A stretch of 64,000 bases of DNA from a bacterium M00.F.Ca.ET.205.01.1.1 (GCA_004791255.1 SRUQ01000005.1:382710-446709), one strand, 5' to 3'; positions 34,156 to 43,102 are shown, numbered from the stretch's first letter. The notes: a model not told the origin generated them from the letters alone. A program made the numbers and translations.

Positions 34156-35340
34156 CTAGTTCAGCGGCAAACGGCGATAGGTTCCGGGCTGTGCCGGGTC
34201 ATGATACTTGTTGCAGGGTCCTTCCTCGATAAAGTCTCTGTGACACCGGGCGAGGTTTTTCCGCGACAGGGAGACGCCGAGGCCGGGCCCTTCCGGCACG
34301 CGCACGGTGTTGTTTCTGGGCGAGAATGGCCCTTCCTCGATGATGTCCATGGGCTGCATGCGAAACAGCGACTGGTTCGGCTCACGGATCCAGCCGAGCG
34401 CGGCGCACAGATGCAGATAGGCGGCGCTGCCGATGCCGGTGTCGCCGCTGTAGCACCAGAAATCGATACCGGCGTGTTCGCAGGCGCCGACGAAGCGCAG
34501 CATGCGTCCGATGCCGCCATGCGCCGTCGGGTTGCCGACGATGGCATCCGGCACCTTGAGATCCATGGCACGCGCAATGTCGATGTTGTGGGTCGAGAAC
34601 GGGATCGAGCAATGGCGACGCAACTCGCGCATTTCCTCGATCGTCGCCACCGGATCCTCCCAGTTGCGCACACCGAGATCCTCCAGCGGCCGCACAAGCC
34701 GCCGGGCCGTGGCCAGCGAATAGGCCTGGTTGGAATCGATGCGGATCATCACGTCGTCGCCGAGTTTTTGGCGGATCAGCTCGACCATCCTGAGCGAGAC
34801 TTTCGGGTCTTGCGTCGAAAACTTGCCTTCGAAGAAGGTCGTACCGTGGGTCTCATGCAGTGCGACGCAATAATCGGCGACTTGCTCCGGCGTCGTCTCG
34901 CCCTTTACGTTAGGTCCGTCGCCGCGCAGCGAGAAATAGTCGGTGAACGGAATGTCCTTGCGCACCGCGCCGCCGAGCAACTGGTAGAGCGGCTGGTTCC
35001 ACGCCTTGCCGCGAAGGTCCCACAATGCCATCTCGATGGCGCCGAAAGCCATGATGCGGGCACGGTCGTTGGTCGATTGCACGCCGGTCCAGTAGGGCAG
35101 GCAGACATGCTCCGCCCCGGCAATGTCGAAGGCATCCCGGCCGATCAACCGTGGCGCCAGAACATCGTTTATGATCGCAGCGGCCGCCGGTGTCGGCGCC
35201 TCGCCGAGGCCGACCATCCCATCCTCCGTTTCGACTTCGACGATCGTAGGCGAGAACCCGTCCAACTCGCCGAACACCCAGGCGTACGGCGCTTCGAGCC
35301 TGAAGTTGATCGGCGTCGCCTTGATGCCGCGGATTTTCAC
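34156..35340 (-). CDS. Enolase-superfamily dehydratase, glucarate-dehydratase-like
   Basis: 394 residues from GTG 35340, overlapping the upstream enolase gene by 4 bp (GTGA). The barrel shows the metal-ligand strands RIDSNQAYS (Asp) and NWEDPVAT (Glu), then STHNIDIA with Asn where many members have Asp, as in glucarate/mandelate-type enzymes. EGKFS supplies a candidate catalytic lysine, and NPTAHGG and YSGDTGIG are active-site loops. The reaction is probably dehydration of an acid sugar or related hydroxy-acid; the substrate cannot be read from sequence. Longer upstream frames are shadows. Confidence 0.8.
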   Translation of the reverse strand: MKIRGIKATPINFRLEAPYAWVFGELDGFSPTIVEVETEDGMVGLGEAPTPAAAAIINDVLAPRLIGRDAFDIAGAEHVCLPYWTGVQSTNDRARIMAFGAIEMALWDLRGKAWNQPLYQLLGGAVRKDIPFTDYFSLRGDGPNVKGETTPEQVADYCVALHETHGTTFFEGKFSTQDPKVSLRMVELIRQKLGDDVMIRIDSNQAYSLATARRLVRPLEDLGVRNWEDPVATIEEMRELRRHCSIPFSTHNIDIARAMDLKVPDAIVGNPTAHGGIGRMLRFVGACEHAGIDFWCYSGDTGIGSAAYLHLCAALGWIREPNQSLFRMQPMDIIEEGPFSPRNNTVRVPEGPGLGVSLSRKNLARCHRDFIEEGPCNKYHDPAQPGTYRRLPLN

Positions 35341-36443
35341 CTGCCGACCTCGAAGAATGGTGCGCCGAGCAGGTCGGGGACGACGTCGATGCCGAGGCCC
35401 GGCCCATCGGGCACGCCCATGCGGCTGCCGATGACCGGTGGCGTGTTGGAAGCCGTGCGCACCGTCACCCATTCGTGGAAGGCAATGGCGTGCAGGCGGC
35501 GCTCTTCCGGCGTCGACAGCGACAGATGCGCCATGGCCGCAGTGTCGATCTCGGCGCCGCCGGTGTCCTCCACCGTGATCATGAAGCCGAGGTCGACGGC
35601 AACGTCGCGGATCAGCCGGGTTCTGGTGACGCCGCCGAGGCGCGAGATTTTCAGCGTCAGCCCGTCGGCCGCGCCCCTGCGGTGGATTTCCAGCATCTCC
35701 TCAAGCGAGGTGACGGATTCGTCGAGCACCATCGGCTTGTCGAGCATGCGGCGCACCGACATATTCTCGTCGATCGTCGTGCAGGGCTGCTCGAACGTGT
35801 AGTCAATGGATCGCGTCGCATCGGCGAACTGGCGCGCCTGGTAGGGCGTCCAGCCGGCATTGGCGTCGCAGAAAATGACGGTGCCTTTCGGCACCGATGC
35901 CGCGACCGCGCTCACCCGTTCGATGTCGTCGGCGACATTGCCGCCGACCTTGACCTGAAGCCGGTGGAAGCCGTCCTTGACGATGCGCTTGGCAAGTGCG
36001 GCCATCTGATCGAGCGTGCCGTGGGTGACGACCTTGTAGAGTTCTGCCGTATCGCTTTCCTTGCCGCCGAGCATCGTCACCAGCGGCACGCCGGCAGCGC
36101 GCGCCGCAAGGTCCCAGCAGGCCATGTCGAACGCGGACTTGATGTAGGGATGGCCCTTGAAAGCGGTGTCCATCAGCCGGCCGATGCCGGCAAGGCCTCG
36201 CGGGTCCTGACCGATAAGATGCGGCGCGATTTCCGGCACGCCCGCGCGGGTTCCCGCTGGAAACGCTGCGGAATAGAAATTGCCGAGCGGCGCCATCTCG
36301 CCCCAGCCAGTCACGCCGCTGTCCGAGGTTATCGCGACGATCACCGCATCGAAGGCATCGGCAACACGGCCCTTGGACATCCGGTAGGGACCGTCCACGA
36401 AAGGCTGCACGACATGGTAGGCTTTTATGGTTGCGATCTTCAC
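35337..36443 (-). CDS. Enolase-superfamily racemase/dehydratase, MLE subgroup (hydroxyproline-type)
   Basis: 368 residues from GTG 36443. It has lysines on both barrel sides (LQVKVGG and LTLKISRLGG) and metal ligands in FCDANAGW, FEQPC and VLDES, the muconate-lactonizing/epimerase pattern. The N-terminal half (VDGPYRMSKGRV, GWGEMAPLG) resembles 4-hydroxyproline betaine 2-epimerase and cis-3-hydroxyproline dehydratase. So a proline-derived substrate is plausible but unproven. It starts 28 bp after the GntR gene stop and overlaps the next enolase gene by 4 bp. The first in-frame residues upstream (to 36602) belong to the GntR region. Confidence 0.8.
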   Translation of the reverse strand: MKIATIKAYHVVQPFVDGPYRMSKGRVADAFDAVIVAITSDSGVTGWGEMAPLGNFYSAAFPAGTRAGVPEIAPHLIGQDPRGLAGIGRLMDTAFKGHPYIKSAFDMACWDLAARAAGVPLVTMLGGKESDTAELYKVVTHGTLDQMAALAKRIVKDGFHRLQVKVGGNVADDIERVSAVAASVPKGTVIFCDANAGWTPYQARQFADATRSIDYTFEQPCTTIDENMSVRRMLDKPMVLDESVTSLEEMLEIHRRGAADGLTLKISRLGGVTRTRLIRDVAVDLGFMITVEDTGGAEIDTAAMAHLSLSTPEERRLHAIAFHEWVTVRTASNTPPVIGSRMGVPDGPGLGIDVVPDLLGAPFFEVGR

Positions 36444-36471
36444 GTTGCTGTCCGTTGCGGTGTCAGAATGA

Positions 36472-37164
36472 TCAGCCGCCCTTCGACGGGCGCTTTTCGA
36501 GGTCGCGGGCGTAGGAAAGAAGCTCTTCGAAATCGAGGTCGATATGCTCGCGGGCATGGCGCTGGGCGGCACGCATGTCGTTGCCCTTGAGCAGCGCGAC
36601 ATAGGTCTCGTGGACGTCTTCGGCCGGCACCGCTTCCTTGCGCGCCTGCTGGTGCAAGGCGAAGTACATCTGCAGGCGGCTGGTCAGCCGCTGCCAGGTT
36701 TCCAGAAGCACCGAGTTGTCGGCCCATTCATGGATCAGCCCGTGTAGTTGCAGGGCGGTTTCGATCTGGCGCGTCGTGTCGCGGTCGCGGGTCGCCTGCT
36801 TGACCGCTTCATGGCGCCGGTCGAGCTCGTCGAAGAAACGCTGGTCGCGCAGCTTCCAGGTGCGCTCGATGGCGAATTCGTCCAGCACCTTGTTCAGCGA
36901 ATAGGCGTCGTCAATGTCCTTGGCGGTGACATTGATGACGAAGGTGCCGGCATAGGGAATGCTGGTCAGGATGCCTTCCTGCACCAATTCGCGCATCGCC
37001 TCGCGCAAGGGCGCGCGGCTGACCCGCATCTGTTCGGAAATCCTGAGTTCGTTGAGCTTTTGTCCAGGCTCCAATTGTCCGGTCAGGATCGCCCGCCGCA
37101 ACAGGGCGACAATCTCGGCGCGGCGCGTCGTGTCCGCTATCGGGCTGAAATCCAGCTTTGCCAT
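36472..37164 (-). CDS. GntR-family regulator (FadR/FCD subfamily)
   Basis: 230 residues. A winged-helix N-terminus (about 15-75: RRAILTGQLEPGQKLNELRI and VSRAPLREAMRELVQEGIL) is followed by an all-helical FCD ligand domain (about 85-215), which usually carries histidine/aspartate metal ligands (LHGLIHEW, HAREHIDLDFE). It heads a minus-strand operon with two enolase-type enzymes and an ABC transporter and probably senses a pathway acid. An 18 bp palindrome 34 bp upstream (37198-37215) is the likely operator. Confidence 0.88.
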   Translation of the reverse strand: MAKLDFSPIADTTRRAEIVALLRRAILTGQLEPGQKLNELRISEQMRVSRAPLREAMRELVQEGILTSIPYAGTFVINVTAKDIDDAYSLNKVLDEFAIERTWKLRDQRFFDELDRRHEAVKQATRDRDTTRQIETALQLHGLIHEWADNSVLLETWQRLTSRLQMYFALHQQARKEAVPAEDVHETYVALLKGNDMRAAQRHAREHIDLDFEELLSYARDLEKRPSKGG

Positions 37165-37197
37165 TCGGCCACTCCAGAGAAACCGGGAGCAAAGAAG

Positions 37198-37215
37198 CAG
37201 ATTGTCGACAATCTG
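37198..37215. promoter_or_regulatory. 18 bp perfect palindrome upstream of GntR regulator
   Basis: CAGATTGTCGACAATCTG reads identically on both strands. The core TTGTCGACAA is like operators bound by FCD-type GntR proteins. It lies 34 bp upstream of the regulator start, consistent with autoregulation of the operon. Confidence 0.7.
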
Positions 37216-37354
37216 ACAAGATACAATTTCGAACGACTCGTGGTCGTCCCGCGCGTTGCCGATGTGGCCGCCCTTGTCGATCCTCTCACGAAAGCGGCGC
37301 CCGCGACCTGTGGGAAGGTCGGGGCGCCGCGCTGAAACCGGGCCTGCGGGGGTG

Positions 37355-38509
37355 TCAGGTAGCCGGTTTCTGTGGGAGTGGGGAGATCGGCATTCCGGGT
37401 CCGATCTTTTGCAGATTGCCGGTGATCACCTGGTCGCCTTCCGAGACGCCGCTGAGGATAGCCACCAGGTCGCCGCTGGTCGGGCCAAGCGAAACCAGCC
37501 GCTGGTCGACTGTGTTGCCCTTGCCGACGACGTAGACATATTTGCCGAGCTGGCTCGATCCGAGTGCCGTCTGCGGCACCATCAACGCGTCGGGCTGCTG
37601 CCTGATATGCAGCCGCACCCGCACATATTGGCCGGGAAGCAGCGAGAACTTGGCGTTGCCGATCGTGGCGCGGGCGGTGATGGTGCCAGTCGAGTGGTCG
37701 ACCGTATTGTCGATGAAGGTGAGCTCACCCTTCTGGCTGGTCTCGGTCTGGCCCGGCAGCAGGACCTCGACCTCGATCGGGCCGGCTGTCCGGGCCTGCT
37801 CGATCTCGGCCAGATCCGTCTCGCTCGGGTTGAACGTCACGTAGATCGGGTCGAGTTGCACCAGCGTGTTGAGCACCGTGCCGGCGACGCTGACCAGCGT
37901 TCCGACCGAGGCTTGGTTGCGGCCCAGCCGCCCGGTGAAGGGGGCACGGATCTGCGAGTAGCCCAGATTGAGTTCGGCCGTGCGCACCGCTGCCTGGTTG
38001 AGCGCTAGCGACGCCTGTGCCTCGCGCAAGGTGCTGGTGCGCTGGTCGAACCCGTCCTTGGCCAGGTAGCCGCTCTTGGCGAGTTCGGTGCCGCGGCCGA
38101 GATTGGAACGCGCATAGTCGAGCGTCGCAGTGTCGCGCTGGACCTGGGCTTTCGCTTGGTCGAGAGCGGCCTGGAAGTCGTCGGGCGAGACCTTGTAGAG
38201 AAGGTCGCCCTGGCGCACGTCGGCGCCATCCTGCGCCGTCTGTTCCTGCAGATAACCCGGCACCCTGGCCTGCAGCGTAACGCTGCGGATCGGTTCGATC
38301 CGGGCGGCATAGTCCAGATAGATCGGGATCGTCTTCTTCACCACGCTCGCCACCGGCACCGGCATGACGAATGCCGCCGGGGCAGGCGTCGCCGCACCGG
38401 CCGTGCCGGCGGTGAGGCTAAGGCTGCCCATATCGAGCAGGTGGACGCTGGCCACCGAGATCGCACCCAGCGCGACAGCCGTACCCAACGCGATTTTCCA
38501 TCTACGCAT
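37355..38509 (-). CDS. RND efflux periplasmic adaptor (MFP)
   Basis: 384 residues with an N-terminal membrane anchor/signal (about 8-24), the adaptor motif VTLQARVPGYL, a coiled-coil hairpin (about 105-185, rich in Gln/Ala/Leu) and the C-terminal barrel segments VRLHIRQQPDALMVPQTALG and GVSEGDQVITGNLQKIGPG. It couples the inner-membrane pump to an outer-membrane channel; no channel gene is nearby. It is 15 bp after the RND pump gene, whose expression it shares. Confidence 0.88.
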   Translation of the reverse strand: MRRWKIALGTAVALGAISVASVHLLDMGSLSLTAGTAGAATPAPAAFVMPVPVASVVKKTIPIYLDYAARIEPIRSVTLQARVPGYLQEQTAQDGADVRQGDLLYKVSPDDFQAALDQAKAQVQRDTATLDYARSNLGRGTELAKSGYLAKDGFDQRTSTLREAQASLALNQAAVRTAELNLGYSQIRAPFTGRLGRNQASVGTLVSVAGTVLNTLVQLDPIYVTFNPSETDLAEIEQARTAGPIEVEVLLPGQTETSQKGELTFIDNTVDHSTGTITARATIGNAKFSLLPGQYVRVRLHIRQQPDALMVPQTALGSSQLGKYVYVVGKGNTVDQRLVSLGPTSGDLVAILSGVSEGDQVITGNLQKIGPGMPISPLPQKPAT

Positions 38510-38524
38510 GATCGTTCTCCAATC

Positions 38525-41500
38525 TTATTCAGCTGCTTCCGCCAGGGGAGGGAGGGCGGGCTCGGCAGTTGGTTCAGTGTGTTGAGAGGCAGGCTCGCCG
38601 CCGCTGCGGCGTTCGCGCAGCTGTTCGATGACGGCGTAGAACACCGGCACGAAGACCAGCGACAGGATGGTTGCCGCCACCATGCCGCCGAAGACGGTGG
38701 TGCCGATCGACTGCCGGCTGGCGGCACCCGCGCCCGTGGCGATCATCAGCGGCACCACGCCGAGGATGAAGGCGAAGGCCGTCATCAAGATCGGCCGCAG
38801 CCTGAGCCGCGCGGCTTCCATCGCCGCCTCGACGATGCTTAGGCCTTCCTCGCGCCGCCGCCTTGCGAACTCGACGATCAGGATCGCGTTCTTGGCTGCC
38901 AGGCCGATCAGCATGACGAAGCCGATCTGCGAATAGACGTCGATCTGCATGCCGCGCAGCAGGAGTGCGGCGAATGCACCGAACAGCGCCAGCGGCACCG
39001 CCAGGAGCACCATGAACGGCATCGCCCAGCTTTCGTACTGCGCCGCCAGGATCAGGAAGACGAAGACGATGGCGAGGCCGAAGACGACCGACGCGATCGA
39101 TCCTGCTTTCAGTTCCTGGAAGGTGATGCCGGTCCATTCGAAGCCGAAATCCCTGGGCAGCGCCGTGGCAGCGGCCCGTTCCATTGCGGCAACAGCCTGG
39201 CCTGAGGAATAGCCGGGTGCTGCGCCGCCATTGATCGTTGCCGAGGCGTTGTTGTTGTAGTGCGGCACGGTTTCCGGGCCGACGAACGGCACCAGCTTGC
39301 CCAGCGTGCTGAGCGGCACCATGCCGCCCGAGGCATTGCGCACATAGAGCCGCGAAATGTCGGCGGCACCGGCACGCGCGTCCTTGTCGGCCTGGATCGT
39401 CACCCGAAAGGTGCGGCCGAACAGGTTGAAGTCGTTCACATAGAGCGAGCCGAGATAGATCTGCAGCGTGTTGAAGACGTCGGGCAGGTTGAGGCCGAGC
39501 AGCTTTGCCTTGGCCCGATCGAGGTCGTAGTTGAACTGCGGCGTCGAGGTCGAGAACGGCGAGAACAGCTGCTGCGGATTGATCTCGGGCTGCTTGCGCG
39601 CCTCGGCGATCACCGCTTGCGTGGCGTCGTTGAGCGCAGTGCTGCCGCGGCCGGTGAGGTCCTCGACGACGAATTCGAAGCCGCCTGTCGTGCCGATGCC
39701 GGGGATGGAGGGCGGATCGAAGGAGAGCGCGAAGGCTTCCGGGATCTGCATCAGCTTGCCGCGCACGTCGGCGACCAGCTTCGAGGCGCTCTGGTCGGGG
39801 CCGCGCTCCTCCCAGGGCTTCAGGATGGCGAATTCCACCGCCGAATTCGACTGCGCCGCGCTGGTCAGGAAGTTCAGGCCGCTGATCGAACCGACGATGT
39901 CGACGCCGGGCGTCGCCTGCAATATGTCGCGCGCCTTCTGCGCCACGGCATCCGTGCGCTCCAGCGAAGCGCCGTCGGGCAACTGAATGACGACGAAGAA
40001 ATAGCCCTGATCCTCGACCGGAAGGAAGGTCGAAGGCAGTTTCTGCCAGACGAAGTAGGTGGCGACCAGTCCGGCCGCGAACAGGCCAAGCATGATCCAG
40101 CGCAGCCGGATGAGGATGCGCACGCCATGGGCATAGGCATGCGACAGTCTGTCGAAGCCCGTATTGAACCAGCGGAACAAGAAGAACTGCGTCTCGCCGC
40201 GATGGCGCAGGAAGGCGGCGCTGAGCGCGGGACTGAGCGTCAGCGAGTTGAAGGCCGAGATGCCGACCGAAATCGCCACCGTCAGCGCGAACTGATTGTA
40301 GAGTTTGCCCGAAACGCCGGGAATGAAGGCGACCGGCACGAACACCGCCATCAGCACGGCTGTCGTGGCGATGATCGGGCCGGTGACTTCCGCCATCGCG
40401 GCCTTGGTCGCCGCCAGTGGCTTCAGACCGGCTTCCAGCTGTCGTTCGACATTTTCCACCACCACGATCGCGTCGTCGACGACGAGGCCGATCGCCAGCA
40501 CCATGCCGAGCAAGGAGAGCATGTTGAGCGAGAAGCCGAGCATCTCCATGACGACCAGCGTCGCCACCAGCGACACCGGAATGGCGATGGTCGGGATGAT
40601 GGTCGTGCGCCAGCTCTGCAGGAAGATGAACACAACCGCGACGACCAGCACCAAAGCCTCGCCGAGCGTGATCAGCACGTCATGCATGGAGGCCGACACG
40701 AAGCGCGTCGTGTCGTAGTGCATCGCATAGTCGACCCCCTTCGGGAACCGCTTCGACAGTTCCTGCATCTTGTCCTTGACGCGCTGCTGAAGGTCGAGGG
40801 CGTTGGAGCCGGGCATCTGATAGACGGCGAGCACCACGGTCGGGTCCTTGCCGAAGAAGGCCGACGACGAATATTGCAGCGCGCCCAGTTCGATGCGGGC
40901 GACGTCGCGCAGCTTGACCAGCGAACCGGTGGCGGTGTTGGCGCGCACGACGATGTCGCCGAATTCCTTCGGATCGCTCAACCGGCCGACGGCATTGACC
41001 TGCATCTCGAAGGCAGTGCCGGCAGGCGCCGGCGATTGGCCGATCTTGCCGGCCGCCACCTGGACGTTCTGTTCGGCGATGGCGTTCTGCACATCGACGG
41101 CGGTGATGCCGAGATTGGCGAGCTTGTCCGGATCGAGCCAGACGCGCATCGAATAGCGCCGTTCGCCGAAGATCTGCACATCGCCGACGCCGGGCAGTCG
41201 CTTCAGCGGATCGACGACCTGGAGATAAGCAAGGTTGGAGAGCGCCACGGGGTCGACCGAACTGTCGGGCGAGGTCAGGTTGACGATCAGCACGAAGTTC
41301 GGGTTCTGCTTCTTGATCGTCACGCCGCCCTGGTTGACGATCGCGGGCAGGGAGGATGCCGCTTGGCTGACGCGGTTCTGCACGTCGACGGCGGCGGTGC
41401 TCAGGGAATAGCCGACATCGAAGGTGATGGTGATGGTCGAGGAGCCGTCATTGGAGCTCGTCGACGACATGTAGGTCATGCCTTGCACGCCGTTGATCTG

Positions 41501-41710
41501 CTGTTCCAGCGGCGTCGTCACCGTGTCGGCCACGACTTGGGCGCTGGCGCCCGGATAGTGGGCGCTGACCACGACCTGCGGCGGCGTGATGTCGGGGAAC
41601 TGCGAGACGGGCAGCAGGAAGTAACAAATCGTGCCGGCAAGCACCATGATGATGGCGATCGCCGAGGCGAAGATCGGACGGTGGATGAAGAAGTTTACCA
41701 CGACACGCAC
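38525..41710 (-). CDS. RND multidrug efflux pump (AcrB/MexF-type, HAE1 family)
   Basis: 1061 residues. It starts (GTG 41710 or a nearby GTG at 41701) with VVVNFFIHRPIFASAIAIIM, the standard RND N-terminus, and includes two large periplasmic domains and about 12 membrane helices. The proton-relay region LAIGLVVDDAIVVVENVER (two aspartates) and the later GLAAKNAILIVEFARRRREE are intact. It exports hydrophobic drugs by proton antiport. It overlaps the 84-residue gene by 16 bp and is probably repressed by the divergent TetR gene. Confidence 0.9.
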   Translation of the reverse strand: MRVVVNFFIHRPIFASAIAIIMVLAGTICYFLLPVSQFPDITPPQVVVSAHYPGASAQVVADTVTTPLEQQINGVQGMTYMSSTSSNDGSSTITITFDVGYSLSTAAVDVQNRVSQAASSLPAIVNQGGVTIKKQNPNFVLIVNLTSPDSSVDPVALSNLAYLQVVDPLKRLPGVGDVQIFGERRYSMRVWLDPDKLANLGITAVDVQNAIAEQNVQVAAGKIGQSPAPAGTAFEMQVNAVGRLSDPKEFGDIVVRANTATGSLVKLRDVARIELGALQYSSSAFFGKDPTVVLAVYQMPGSNALDLQQRVKDKMQELSKRFPKGVDYAMHYDTTRFVSASMHDVLITLGEALVLVVAVVFIFLQSWRTTIIPTIAIPVSLVATLVVMEMLGFSLNMLSLLGMVLAIGLVVDDAIVVVENVERQLEAGLKPLAATKAAMAEVTGPIIATTAVLMAVFVPVAFIPGVSGKLYNQFALTVAISVGISAFNSLTLSPALSAAFLRHRGETQFFLFRWFNTGFDRLSHAYAHGVRILIRLRWIMLGLFAAGLVATYFVWQKLPSTFLPVEDQGYFFVVIQLPDGASLERTDAVAQKARDILQATPGVDIVGSISGLNFLTSAAQSNSAVEFAILKPWEERGPDQSASKLVADVRGKLMQIPEAFALSFDPPSIPGIGTTGGFEFVVEDLTGRGSTALNDATQAVIAEARKQPEINPQQLFSPFSTSTPQFNYDLDRAKAKLLGLNLPDVFNTLQIYLGSLYVNDFNLFGRTFRVTIQADKDARAGAADISRLYVRNASGGMVPLSTLGKLVPFVGPETVPHYNNNASATINGGAAPGYSSGQAVAAMERAAATALPRDFGFEWTGITFQELKAGSIASVVFGLAIVFVFLILAAQYESWAMPFMVLLAVPLALFGAFAALLLRGMQIDVYSQIGFVMLIGLAAKNAILIVEFARRRREEGLSIVEAAMEAARLRLRPILMTAFAFILGVVPLMIATGAGAASRQSIGTTVFGGMVAATILSLVFVPVFYAVIEQLRERRSGGEPASQHTEPTAEPALPPLAEAAE

Positions 41711-41949
41711 GCCTCTCCGGCTGCTCTTGCCCTGCCGAAGGCACTGGCAACCCTGGACAGCCGCTGCTCGCGCCCGGATTCTTCCAGCGAACGGAACAGC
41801 GGCACCTCGCGGCGCGCGCCTTGCTTGTCGGCGAGCGAGCGCAGCATCGTCTCGAGGGCGCCAGGATCGACGCCATCGGCTTTCATGACCAGCCGGATCA
41901 TCGGATCCCGGACGGCTTCATCTATGGTAAGATCGCGGCGCTGTGGCAT
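41695..41949 (-). CDS. Small protein of unknown function beside RND pump
   Basis: 84 residues, charged, no signal or membrane segment. The first 40 residues (TIDEAVRDPMIRLVMKADGV) look like a conserved family seen as hypothetical proteins in rhizobia; I cannot name a function. It overlaps the RND pump gene by 16 bp and lies first in the minus-strand unit after the TetR-side promoter region, so it is likely co-transcribed. Confidence 0.65.
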   Translation of the reverse strand: MPQRRDLTIDEAVRDPMIRLVMKADGVDPGALETMLRSLADKQGARREVPLFRSLEESGREQRLSRVASAFGRARAAGEACVSW

Positions 41950-42101
41950 TGGCCGGCTCCTTGTCTGTCGATTCGCAGCGCATGCTCGCGAACCGTTTTT
42001 GTCTCTTCACCGGCCGAGGCCGCATGATGTGCAATTTTTCGCCCGTCTCGCTCTGGCAGGACCAGTTCACGGCCTTGTGATTGACGACGGGCGACATAGG
42101 T

Positions 42102-42142
42102 GTTACCAGTAAGTAACATTCTGGAAGTTACAGACCGGTAAC
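42102..42142. promoter_or_regulatory. Two tandem TetR-type operators
   Basis: GTTACCAGTAAGTAAC (42102-42117) and GTTACAGACCGGTAAC (42127-42142) share the form GTTAC-N6-GTAAC and are 25 bp apart. They sit in the divergent region between the small-protein/RND unit and the TetR gene. The outer bases also form GGTGTTACC/GGTAACACC. The TetR protein probably binds here and represses both directions. Confidence 0.75.
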
Positions 42143-42193
42143 ACCCTAGTCAAGAGGTGGCCGAGGGTTTTTTGGAAACGAAAGGAGATCATG

Positions 42194-42784
42194 ATGACAG
42201 AAGGCGTCGTGGAGCGCTCTCGTCCCCGGGATCGGATCCTGGAGACGGCACGCGACATGTTCCACAAGCACGGCATCAAGGGCGTCGGCGTCGACGCCAT
42301 CACCGAAGCTGCCGGCACGAACAAGATGACGCTCTATCGTCACTTCGAATCCAAGGACGAGCTGATCGTCGAGTGCCTGCGCGCCAATGCGCTCAAGGCC
42401 GGCGCCATGTGGGACGCATTCGAGGCAGAGTTTCCTGGTGACAAGCTCGCCCAACTGCATGCCTGGATTCGCAAGGCGGCTGCCATGCTCAATGCTGATG
42501 GCCGCGGCTGCGATATGGCCAATGCCGCCGCCGAGCTGACCGAGCCGGACCATCCGGCCAGGCTGGTAATCAAGGAGCTCAAGGAAGCCCAACGCGGCCG
42601 CCTTGTAACGCTATGCCGGGATGCCGGCATCGGTCAGGCCGAACTGCTCGCCGATACGCTGTCGTTGCTGTTCGAGGGCGCGCGCGTCAGCGTCCAGACC
42701 ATGGGCACCGAAGGCCCCAGCGCGCAGTTCGTGCGCATGGCGGAAGGGTTGATCGCTTCCTTCCGAGGTACTTCGGCCGGCTGA
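42194..42784 (+). CDS. TetR-family transcriptional regulator
   Basis: 196 residues. An N-terminal helix-turn-helix (about 14-58, DRILETARDMFHKHGIKGVG and TNKMTLYRHFESKDELIVEC) is followed by a variable ligand-binding domain. ATG 42194 has GGAG 6 bp upstream; ATG 42191 is also in frame but too close. It is divergent from the RND pump with two operator copies between, the standard arrangement of a local repressor of drug efflux. Confidence 0.88.
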   Translation: MTEGVVERSRPRDRILETARDMFHKHGIKGVGVDAITEAAGTNKMTLYRHFESKDELIVECLRANALKAGAMWDAFEAEFPGDKLAQLHAWIRKAAAMLNADGRGCDMANAAAELTEPDHPARLVIKELKEAQRGRLVTLCRDAGIGQAELLADTLSLLFEGARVSVQTMGTEGPSAQFVRMAEGLIASFRGTSAG

Positions 42785-42863
42785 GTTGTCTGCGGCCGTT
42801 GCAGCCATCCGAACGATGGAATGCCCTTTGGGTTGCGCCGCACCGAAATTTCCGCTGGGTGAG

Positions 42864-42985
42864 TGAAAAAAGCCCGCTGCCGGGAGGAGGTGGCAGCGGG
42901 CTCGATTTCGAATGTGGCGCGGGAGGAGGTGCACCCCATTCAGGGCCGGCATCGCATCTGGGAGGAGTAGATGGCCGACAACCAA
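42864..42985 (-). ncRNA. Candidate alpha-r14 ('cuckoo') small RNA
   Basis: On the minus strand three stem-loops follow one another, each presenting the anti-Shine-Dalgarno word CUCCUCCC in its loop. Loop 1 is at 42955-42973 (stem CAUCU/AGAUG). Loop 2 is at 42916-42935 (stem GGUGC/GCGCC). Loop 3 is at 42871-42902 (11 bp perfect GC-rich stem) followed by a U run, a rho-independent terminator. This architecture, and a length of about 120 nt, matches the alpha-r14 family of Rhizobiales. The 5' end is estimated; TTGCCG and TAGTTT spaced 17 bp upstream are a weak possible promoter. It lies between tetR (plus) and the LacI gene (minus). Confidence 0.85.
42865..42902 (-). terminator. Rho-independent terminator of the small RNA
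   Basis: AGCCCGCTGCC and GGCAGCGGGCT form an 11 bp stem with a 10 nt loop, followed on the minus strand by TTTTTTC. It ends the small RNA and could also stop read-through from the LacI gene. Confidence 0.85.
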
Positions 42986-43102
42986 AAACTACGATTTGCC
43001 CAATGATTCGGCAACAATGGATTGTGCATAGCAGCTGTGCAGATTTGCCGTATCAATTATCATACAAATCCGGAAAGCCGGCTTTGCCGAGGCGGTCCCG
43101 CC

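Noticed and set aside
39260-42112. Plus-strand 950-residue frame opposite the RND pump
   Set aside because: An acidic, histidine-rich shadow of a conserved RND gene; no domain.
42866-42902. Simple terminator for the LacI gene only
   Set aside because: It is about 200 bp beyond the LacI stop, and two further CUCCUCCC hairpins precede it, so a separate small RNA explains it better.
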